Part shown: positions 7,596 through 14,620 of the stretch, piece after piece
Numbering within the stretch: position 1 is the stretch's first letter
How the letters are laid out: each line of letters opens with the position of its first letter
Made by a program: the position numbers and the translations under genes
The notes under the pieces: model-generated
What the model was told of the DNA's origin: nothing
Database searches by the model: none
The model's input: the letters and a program-made list of their open reading frames with translations, nothing else
From: Lactifluus volemus
Lineage: Eukaryota > Basidiomycota > Agaricomycetes > Russulales > Russulaceae
DNA: 15,696 nucleotides
Assembly: GCA_022376515.1 (NCBI GenBank)
Contig: WTXI01000558.1
Coordinates: forward strand, 1-15,696
Direction of reading: 5' to 3'

Positions 7596-8758
7596 TCACG
7601 CCAGTCACCCCCATAGACCATGCCATGAGTGCCCTTAGCATCGCTGCGCCAACCCCCATGTTCACCCGCTCGGCAACCTTGACACAGCCGACCCAAGTCA
7701 CGACAATGGCAGGGCCAAGCCAGAGTGGTGGCGGTGGTGGTGGTGGTGGCGGTGGCGGTGGAGGCGGAGGCGGTGGAGGCGGAGGCGGTGGGGGCGGAGG
7801 CGCCGCAGCGGCAGCCGCCGGGGCTCAACCAGTTGCTCCTCCCAGGAATGGGCTAAAGGGGATACCACCCACGCCATTCAAGGAGAGAAGGGCCTTTATG
7901 ACGTCTTCAAAACCGAGTGGCGCATGTACAAAGCCATCAACCGAAACCACGATGACATGCTGGTTCTCTACAATCGCGTCATGACAATGCTAGGGATGGT
8001 CAAAGGACCGCTGGTGTCAGCATGGGTACAAGATTACCTGGACACCATCGAGCAGGAAGTAGTCCAGCATGGAGAGAATGCAGAAATCCTGTGGACCAAC
8101 TTTGAGGATGCCCTAGACGATGCCTTCAAAGACACCAACGAGGAAGACGATGCGATCACAAGGCTAGAACACTTGGAGATGAAGAAAGGAAACTTGGCCC
8201 AGTATACAGCCGAATTCAATCGTCTCAGAAAGAAGGCGGGGTGGGACGCTGACAGCAACGGCACCATCAGAATGTACAAGAGGGGACTAGACCTAGGGCT
8301 CCTCACCAGCATGCTCAAACAAGTAGGGGCCAACCCAAACACCCTGAGAGGCTGGCAGGAGCTGGCCACCCAGCACCACGACGCGTACCAACAATTGAAG
8401 CATGAAATTAGCTTCAGAAAGGACGTCCCTCGGTGGGCCAGCCAGCTCATGGCCAAGAAGAAGGAAACCCCCCTCAGAAAGATCCCTGGGCCATGGACAT
8501 CGATGTCACCAGAACCGACTCAGCTAAAGCGGATGAAAAACAAAGATTGAGAAAGGAGGGACGGTGTTTCTTCTGCAAAGAGCAAGGACATCTCTCCAGG
8601 GATTGCCCTAAAAAGAAGAGGCAAAACGATCCCAAACCGCCACAGCAGCCCAGGGCTAGAACCAGCAAAAAGGAGGATGATGAAACCACACAAGTTGGTG
8701 ACGACGAGGACCCCATCCAGATGCTCAGGAGCATCAGAGCCAAAATTGGGAAGGGCAC
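7562..8758 (+). pseudogene. gag: Gypsy Gag with CCHC zinc knuckle, frame-broken
   Basis: Gag packages element RNA into virus-like particles. Frame one (open from about 7562, with ATG at 7592) encodes MITPVTPID, a Gly run and PPTPFKE. A second frame continues with EKGLYDVFKTEWRMYKAINRNHDD (about 7877 on), the retrotransposon-gag fold with TNFEDALDDAFKD, AITRLEHLEMKKGNLAQYTAEFNRL and GLDLGLLTSML. A third frame begins at the run of six C at 8467-8472 and carries DPWAMDIDVTRTDSAK and the CCHC knuckle CFFCKEQGHLSRDC (about 8569-8610), which binds RNA. Both breaks have the sign of a one-base deletion. Homology ends near SIRAKIGKG; the remaining codons to 8846 read into the repeat insert and are not Gag. 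Confidence 0.88.
7727..7819 (+). repeat. GGN microsatellite encoding 25 Gly then 6 Ala in Gag
   Basis: Twenty-five consecutive glycine codons (GGT, GGC, GGA, GGG mixed) run from 7727 to 7801, followed by six alanine codons. The tract separates the Ser/Thr-rich N-terminal part from the structured Gag core and would act as a flexible linker. Codon mixing suggests an older expansion, or selection for glycine rather than fresh slippage. The opposite-strand ORF across it is a shadow. Confidence 0.85.
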
Positions 8759-8806
8759 TGGTAGCTACCACTTTTATCACAATACCTATGGCAAATGCGC
8801 ATTTGC
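8759..8806. repeat. Two perfect palindromes at the gag/minisatellite junction
   Basis: TGGTAGCTACCA (8759-8770) is a perfect 12-bp palindrome and GCAAATGCGCATTTGC (8791-8806) a perfect 16-bp palindrome. The flanks of the second continue as an imperfect inverted repeat (AATACC on the left; TATAATACC on the right in partial match). They sit just where Gag homology stops and the AT-rich repeat starts, so they may be the end of an inserted element. No matching terminal inverted repeat was found by eye at the right end near 10010. Confidence 0.5.
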
Positions 8807-8842
8807 GATGTGTATAATACCACAACCTTTAATGACAATATT

Positions 8843-10010
8843 GTAATTATATATAGGGACATTGTGATATGGTTGTAATGATATTGTCATAAAATTGTGA
8901 ATGGTTGTAATAGGGTTTGTGAATTGGTGTAATACAATTGTAGATGATTGTAATAAAATTGTAAATGGTTGTAATAAGATTGTGAATGGTTGTAATAAAA
9001 TTGTAGATGATTGTAATTAAATTGTGATTGGTTGTAATAAGATTGTAAATGATTGTAATAAATTTGTGAATGGTTGTAATAAAATTGTGAATGATTGTGA
9101 ATGATTGTAATATGATTGTGAATGATTGTAATATGATTGTAATAAAATTGTGAATAATTGTGATATGATTGTAAATGATTGTAATATGATTGTGAATGAT
9201 TGTAATATGATTGTAATAAAATTGTGAATGATTGTGATATGATTGTAAATGATTGTAATATAATTGTAATAAAATTGTGAATGATTGTGATATAATTGTG
9301 AATGGTCGTAATATGATTGTGAATGATTGTAATATAATTGTAATAAAATTGTGAATGATTGTGATATAATTGTGAATGATTGTGATATGATTGTAATAAA
9401 ATTGTGAATAATTGTGATATGATTGTAAATGATTGTGATATGATTGTGATGGTCGTAATATGATTGTGAATGATTGTAATATAATTGTAATAAAATTGTG
9501 AATGATTGTGATATAATTGTGAATGATTGTGATATGATTGTAATAAAATTGTGAATAATTGTGATATGATTGTAAATGATTGTAATATAATTGTAATAAA
9601 ATTGTGAATGATTGTGATATGATTGTGAATGATTGTAATATAATTGTAATAAAATTGTGAATGATTGTGATATGATTGTGAATGGTCGTAATATGATTGT
9701 GAATGATTGTAATATAATTGTAATAAAATTGTAAATGATTGTGATATGATTGTGAATGATTGTAATATAATTGTAATAAAATTGTGAATGATTGTGATAT
9801 GATTGTGAATGGTTGTAATATGATTGTAATAAAATTGTGAATAATTGTGATATGATTGTAAATGATTGTGATATAATTGTGAATGATTGTGATATGATTG
9901 TGAATGATTGTAATATAATTGTAATAAAATTGTAATTGGTTGTAATAAAATTGTAAATGGATTCTGGGTGATTGTAATAAATTTTTGAATGGTTGTAATA
10001 AAATTGTAAT
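8843..10010. repeat. AT-rich minisatellite of 10-11-nt units, nearly C-free on plus strand
   Basis: About 1.1 kb is built from three related units: ATTGTGAATG (10 nt), ATTGTAATATG (11 nt) and ATTGTAATAAA (11 nt), in higher-order combinations of about 32-64 nt. Variants such as ATTGTAAATG and ATTGTGATATG also occur. The plus strand has almost no C (chiefly in a few GGTCGTAAT copies and at the array edges), a strong strand asymmetry. The minus strand happens to lack stop codons in all frames, producing a long Tyr/Asn/Ile/Ser/Gln open frame that is not a gene. Units at the left edge (8843-8960) are more degenerate. Confidence 0.92.
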
Positions 10011-10129
10011 TTCATATTGGTTCTAACCTTTTCCCACCAGCCTGCAGTCATATTTACTATTATATAATCAAAAGAAACACTCTTTATGAAGAAAGTCTTA
10101 TCAGACTGCCATTCTAGCTCTGCCATCTC
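10011..10129. other. Spacer between minisatellite and the eight-exon gene
   Basis: This is AT-rich DNA of about 120 bp lying downstream (minus sense) of the eight-exon gene's last codons, so it is probably its 3' untranslated region or trailing flank. A possible extra intron (GTGTGTAAG at 10173 on the minus strand, ending GAGAG near 10129) could extend the transcript into it. I see no other feature. Confidence 0.3.
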
Positions 10130-12680
10130 TCAATCATATATCACAATAGAATAGAGTGAAAATCTTACACACCTCTTTGAAACCAGTTCTTCCTGCATGG
10201 TTTCCTCTCGAGAGTGCTTCTTCCGGGTATTTGTGCTTGCAGTTGACAACATCACTACAAGTTCTGACAGTGCCCACTTCACATCATTGATGGCCACCAA
10301 GAGCTCCAAATCCTGCTGGCCATTTAACCCCATGGCATGGACCCACCACGAGAGAGCCATAACAACCATGGAGAGGCCATTTGAACCACCACGCAAGATT
10401 GGCTCCAGTTTGCTTCAGTTGGCAAGGTCTTGACTAAAGACTCACCCCCACGCCAAGTTGGCTGCATCTTCACCCACCATAGCATCCACATTGCTCCAAA
10501 TTCAGATGGTTTCTCAATGGATGGAAGGAGGCTCACAACCCTTTTGCGCTTGATCCACCAATGGACTTCTTCTGGACGTGATGCAGTGGGTAACCTCTGC
10601 AATGGGGCATGAGGCAAAATAACAAACAGGAATGAAGGAAGCTTACCCCATCTGGTGGGTTCAAGGCTTCATACTGTGCCCATTCTGTCACCAAAGCTTG
10701 CCAAGAAGCATCAGTTGACACCTGTCGAAAATGGGCAAGCCAGGGTGCAAACCATTGGTTTGCATAGAACGAATCCGCAGGTGGGTCAAGGGTTATAAAT
10801 GGTGAAGCAGAACGGCTGCAGTCACCAGCTGAAGGAGCAGTGATGCCTTGGGAAGATGCTAAAACTGTAAAACACAAAACTCAAGAAGTCTCATGGGGAT
10901 ACGTCGTAGTATGGACACTGACCATGAGCCTGAGCCTGCCCATCTTCCAGAACGGCACCAATCCCAAGTCCATCCACAGTCGATTGAGTCTCCAAGTCAT
11001 CAACAGCTGTCGGAAGGATCTCTGCGGTGGTAAGATTCTCACAGCAGGTGTGGTTGGCGGACTCGGATGGTGAAGCCGCCGTTGCTGTTGTCTCGGTGTC
11101 AGCAGCTCGTTGGATCGTGAGTGAAGGAGGGGACAAACCATCCTCTAGCCCGAGACCTGCGGTAGATTCTCCAGTGCCCGCCACGCCGATACCGTCATCA
11201 GTTTGGTCTCTCGGTGCCGACCCAGTCTCAGCGCGGCTTATAGACGGGTGAGCACGTTACCACATACATAAGTGCAAACAACCTACACATCGCCGAGAGA
11301 CGCCAACTCCGGATCTCGCCCACATTCCCTTGGGTCCTGGTCGACATCCTGGATCCCTTCAACTGGACCAATCATTTCTAGTAGGAGCTTCTTGTTCCTT
11401 GCAATCCTCTTCGCCTTCTCCTGTTCGAATTCGCGGAGACGCATGGAGGTTGTTCCTGAGCTGGACCGGGATTTCGCGTTCTTCCGAGTCTTAGAGCGTT
11501 CGTAATCGTCATCGTCATCGCCATCGTCATCGTCGGAATCGGAATCGGAGAGCGTGATGGATTCGAGCACGGGAGTGTTCTCCTTTGACCCTATATTGAG
11601 GGCTCGAGCGGTACATTCCCCCTGATCTAAACATGGGCGTCACGTCACCACACATCGCACTCCAAACGCCAACATCCACTCACCGAAGGATTCGTGCAAA
11701 AAGTCATCAAACTTCGACATAACCTTCTTCTCGAAGCGGTCGTTCCCCAAGAAGCCTTCAAATGTCTTTCCATCCGTCGTCGTACCTTGATGAAGACTGG
11801 AAGAAGGTAAGTCCGATATCGAACACTCGATGCTGATGATCGACTTACGCGAGCGTCGTAATTTTCCCTCCCAGACGCGGGTTCGGTCCACCCACGATTA
11901 CCAAGACATTCCATCCCGTCTGTTTAGCAATGGATTCCGTAGCGACCTGAAGTGTGCGAGGAAGCTTATCGATTGAACTTTTCGCCAAAGAATATGTAAG
12001 TTTGGTGCACTCTAACAACTCCGAGTCTAATGGAGATCGTACCTTTGGAAGGACCTGTTCCTTTCGGCGAGGTCAGACGCTTCCTTGTTGACCCTCATAC
12101 TTTTACGATGCTCCTCAACCTCCCGTTTGACCTCGGCTGTTTCAGCTTCGTACAGCTGTTGAGCCAGTTTATTCCTAATCTCGAAGAGCGTCTTTTCTGG
12201 TTTCTGGCCTTCTGGGACCTCGCTCAAGTACTGCTGCCAGGCCTTGTCGATTTTCTCCTTCAGCTTCGTATTTGAAATTTGTTCAGGTATGCTTGCCAGG
12301 GTTGCATGACTTTCGACGGCGCGCATAATTTCAGCACACCTCTGGTTCCGGCACCTGATGAAGAACCTCTGGTATGGTTATGAAACCAGAATTTTATGCG
12401 CTGGAACACGAAGGTAAATTTTACACCGTTGCGAATCCACTGCACAAACGCTTACACTATCAGTGGCCTTACGCTTGGACGCGAGTGCCTTCTCTGCGCT
12501 CCCTTCAGCTTTAATTTCCTCGTCGCTTGGGGCTGCGGTCGGCCATTTTTCGTACCATCTGTTGTAAGTGTCGTCAAAAAAAGATCTGGTCGCCTTCTCT
12601 TGTTGAGCCTGGACGAACGCAGGGACGAGCGCCTCGAGCCAAGTTCGCTGCTCCGGTGTAGTCCATTGCCTTTTGCCCAT
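10130..12680 (-). CDS. Eight-exon gene of an unnamed, apparently multi-copy basidiomycete protein family (about 721 aa)
   Basis: Exons on the minus strand: 12680-12456, 12400-12043, 11977-11849, 11796-11684, 11626-11287, 11236-10923, 10864-10647 and 10596-10130. The seven GT..AG introns are 50-65 nt and all phases fit. The protein starts MGKRQWTTPEQRTWLEAL and has a Trp-rich helical segment (YNRWYEKWP). It goes on with RIKFWFHNHTR, QPWQAY, KAWQQYLSEVPEG, a long charged helix, then LPRTLQVATESIAKQTGWN followed by VIVGGPNPR and GTTTDGKTFEGF. After that come an acidic Ser/Asp run (about 11500-11550), EFEQEKAKRIARNKK, a low-complexity stretch, and a C-terminal Trp-rich module (WQALVTEWAQYEAL, SRPEEVHWWIK, WWVKMQPTWRGGE, GLSMVVMALSWW). 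I recognise the layout from uncharacterised multi-copy proteins of mushroom genomes; no function is known to me. Two one-base breaks lie near 12275 and 10400. ATG 12737 is an in-frame alternative start inside a tandem repeat. The exact C-terminus is uncertain. Confidence 0.75.
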
Positions 12681-12712
12681 GAGGTGCTTCGGCAAGTTCT
12701 GGTTCAACGTGG

Positions 12713-12821
12713 CACTAGCAAGTCCGACCCTTCGCATAAAAATCGAGCACTAGCAAGTCCGACCTTTCGCATAAACAATCGAGCACTAGTACAGTAAGTC
12801 CGACCTTTCGCATAATAAATC
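12713..12821. repeat. Three tandem 35-36-bp repeats upstream of the eight-exon gene
   Basis: Units start at 12713, 12748 and 12784 and share CACTAGCAAGTCCGACC, then TTCGCATAA. Unit 3 carries a 5-nt insertion after CACTAG. On the minus strand each unit contains ATGCGAA(A/G)GGTCGGAC, so each brings an ATG into the leader of the minus gene. The ATG of unit 1 is in frame with the gene. That of unit 2 opens a 22-codon upstream ORF ending in TGA. Confidence 0.85.
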
Positions 12822-12932
12822 CATATAAATTCACAATTCAGGGGAAATTCGACTATTTATCCCGTTGTCAGTCACACCATCAGGGCAGCCGTTTTTTTTT
12901 TCAATTCCCATCCTCCGCCATCTCCACCTGCC
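12822..12932. promoter_or_regulatory. Divergent intergenic region with TATA-like element
   Basis: The minus gene and the plus gene start head to head about 250 bp apart. Between the tandem repeats and the plus gene lie TATAAAT at 12824-12830, suitable in distance for a plus-strand start near 12860-12900, and a T-run at 12892-12901. Shared control of the pair is possible but not shown. Confidence 0.35.
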
Positions 12933-13849
12933 ATGATTCCCCCCAGAACGAAATCGATATTTCTCCTTGGCAAAATACACTCAAGAAGCAGCAACGGTTT
13001 CTCCTTAAACGTGAGTCTCGTAATTAAGACCGTCAACAGCTGGCTCATTTTCGACAAGGGGAACAACGCGCAAAGGAAGAGGCCAGTAACGACCTTGAGA
13101 CCCCAAACGGTAAAGTTCTCCTTCTTACATTCTAACAAATCTGATCAGCGCCACCTGTAGCGGACACAACCGCCGATGTAAGCAACGACTCCAAGGGAGT
13201 TCTTCCAGGGCTCCATCCCGCCTCTCCCCGGGTTGCCGCTGCTGTTGCGGCCATTAAACCCACTGTCGCTCCAATTCCCGTTCACACCGTGAGCGACGAC
13301 TCGGATGTCGATGAAGTCTCCCCTCCTGTTTCACCAGCGCCGGATTCACCAAAGGCGAACCTCTTACCAAAGATCCACCTCTTAACCTCCGAAGCTACGG
13401 CGTTCATGGTAAGCTTGGTTATTTAGCTGTTCGAAATCTACTTACCACGGAACCGTTCCAGGATGATAGTGACCAACCATTGATCTGTAGGGCAATGGCT
13501 TCGCTTGTTGTTGCGTCCCCCCCGAGAAAACCCGCCCACACGACTTCGCCGTTTACAACTCCTGGAAAGCGCAAAAAATACTATGTCGTTTCTGCTGGCA
13601 AACGTACTGGAGTATTTGACAGCTGGTTGTACCTTATATTCTTATCCCTACTATGACTTATCTGTTCCGAATAGGCCCTATGTTCAAAGCCTGACCTCTG
13701 GAGTTAGCGGCAACTGTCAGAAGTCTTACGCCACGTACGATGAGGCCCTCGGTGTATATCAGGATCTTAAAGTAAATGGTCTTGTCAGGATTGTCAGGAA
13801 TCGTGGAGACGAGAATATCTTCGGGCCAGTTGAAGATGCTGTGGAGTAG
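12933..13849 (+). pseudogene. Viroplasmin/RNase H1 N-terminal-like domain protein
   Basis: Exons with matching phases: (5' end uncertain)-13109, 13149-13408, 13462-13625 and 13675-13849. Introns are 39, 53 and 49 nt; the first has a CTAAC branch-like motif. The last two exons encode GKRKKYYVVSAGKRTGVFDSW, then SLTSGVSGNCQKSYATYDEALGVYQDL and a final VRIVRNRGD. This is the fold shared by caulimovirus viroplasmin and the hybrid-binding N-terminus of eukaryotic RNase H1 (KYYVV..G..TGVF..W). No RNase H catalytic domain follows; the gene stops at TAG 13847-13849. The middle is a Pro/Ala/Ser linker. The helical charged N-terminal exon (LKKQQRFLLKRES, RQQLAHFRQGEQRAKEE) carries an in-frame TAA at 13025-13027 and lacks an ATG in its own frame; ATG 12933 is in another frame. 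It is either a nonsense-bearing copy or a mis-modelled 5' end. Confidence 0.65.
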
Positions 13850-14567
13850 TTTCGTAGTATAGTTATGTTGTTGGAATACCCTATGCCAGGAATATACTCT
13901 TATGCCTCATCCGAATTCACTTATGATCGCGAAGGAATCAAAAGCGTTGGACTTAAGTGTCACGACGTCACCAGACACTGATTACTAGTTTAGCCTTGCA
14001 GGAAGACAGTGTGAAGGCCGTCAATACAGCACGCCTTTCCGATGCAACTGCGACCATTCTCGGTAGCATTCCGAAGTCTCTCATATGGCGTAGGTGTGTT
14101 GCGATCGGTTGATCTTTGGCGATCTCTGAAAAGTAGCGGTGACCGAGGCCAAGGTCTGGTTTATGTTCTCAAGCGGTCAGTGATTAAGGATGCAGGCAAA
14201 GAATCAAATATACAATTTATTTCTGGATCTCTGGCAAGAAGGATAAGGAAGTAGACTGAGTGTGTGCCACACCGTGAAAATCCTCGAAGCGTCGGACATG
14301 CCAGTACACATACTACAAACTTGGACCTGCCGACGTTTGACTTAAAGAAAGCGTCGTGGTTACTACTGGCCACACTCAGGTTCCGAAAAGAACATATAGG
14401 TATGAGAATAAATTTATATTCATTCAAAGATTGCATGGATAGACCTAAATTGGGGCCATGGGATCCTTGAAATACATATTCAGTACATCTCATCGGAAAT
14501 GCATGATTTGATCAAGTGGCTTTGTTCTGGCTTTGCCGCGGCTATTAAGTTGTTATCGACTAACTTG
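13850..14567. other. Intergenic region, nothing recognised
   Basis: About 720 bp separate the viroplasmin-domain gene from the KDZ gene. Short open frames exist (for example plus 14042-14254) but show no conserved motif, no splice-linked partners and no codon pattern I trust. If a KDZ element end lies in the window it may be here, but I could not identify terminal inverted repeats by eye. Confidence 0.4.
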
Positions 14568-14620
14568 TTCCTTGCTCACTAAATTCCTTGCTCACTCAAT
14601 TCCGAGTCCTTGATCACTCA
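14568..14620 (+). repeat. Three short leader repeats ending at the KDZ start codon
   Basis: TTCCTTGCTCACTAAA, TTCCTTGCTCACTCAA and a longer 22-nt variant (TTCCGAGTCCTTGATCACTCAA) follow each other directly. The A of the last unit is the A of the ATG at 14621. The pyrimidine-rich run suits a fungal 5' leader, and duplication of a 16-nt unit in this leader is visible directly. Confidence 0.6.

Larger units (their letters stand above)
6280..8758 (+). mobile_element. Plus-strand Ty3/gypsy element, 5' half (LTR, self-primer, gag)
   Basis: The element begins with an LTR at 6280 inserted into the minus gypsy Pol gene and runs rightwards through a leader, an N-terminal Gag region and Gag with a zinc knuckle. 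It stops near 8758, shortly after the knuckle, where unrelated AT-rich repeat DNA begins. Protease, pol and the 3' LTR are not in the window. CAAGG at 6275-6279 is the candidate target duplication, with the partner not visible. Class is assigned from the Gag fold residues, the LTR ends and the Tf1-like primer arrangement. Confidence 0.82.

Noticed and set aside
7412..7828. Minus-strand ORF with Ser/Ala/Thr repeats opposite gag
   Set aside because: It is the antisense shadow of the polyglycine tract and the acidic gag segment; the plus frame carries the conserved Gag motifs.
7592..8550. The gag frame change at the run of six C (8467-8472) as programmed ribosomal frameshifting
   Set aside because: The frame change falls inside Gag, before the zinc knuckle, not at the Gag/Pol border. 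Three other changes of the same sign occur in the same gene, so a lost base is simpler.
8759..10010. Helitron identity for the repeat-bearing insert
   Set aside because: The palindrome and minisatellite are reminiscent, but there is no convincing 5' TC end, no CTRR 10-12 nt beyond the hairpin on either strand, and no clear A/T insertion site.
8843..10010. CRISPR-like array
   Set aside because: Units are 10-11 nt, contiguous, with no unique spacers, in a genome with spliceosomal introns.
9017..10126. A 369-codon minus-strand open frame rich in Tyr, Asn, Ile, Ser and Gln
   Set aside because: It is the minisatellite read on the strand that lacks stop triplets in all frames. It passes through all three phases of the repeat, so the protein pattern is a by-product. 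Only its first codons (outside the array) could belong to a gene.
12396..12797. Plus-strand 133-codon ORF opposite exons 1 and 2 of the eight-exon gene
   Set aside because: The minus strand has matched splice sites and conserved motifs. The plus ORF crosses the tandem repeats and shows no family resemblance.
14042..14470. Short ORFs between the viroplasmin-domain gene and the KDZ gene
   Set aside because: There are no recognisable motifs, no supporting splice structure, and lengths are within chance expectation.
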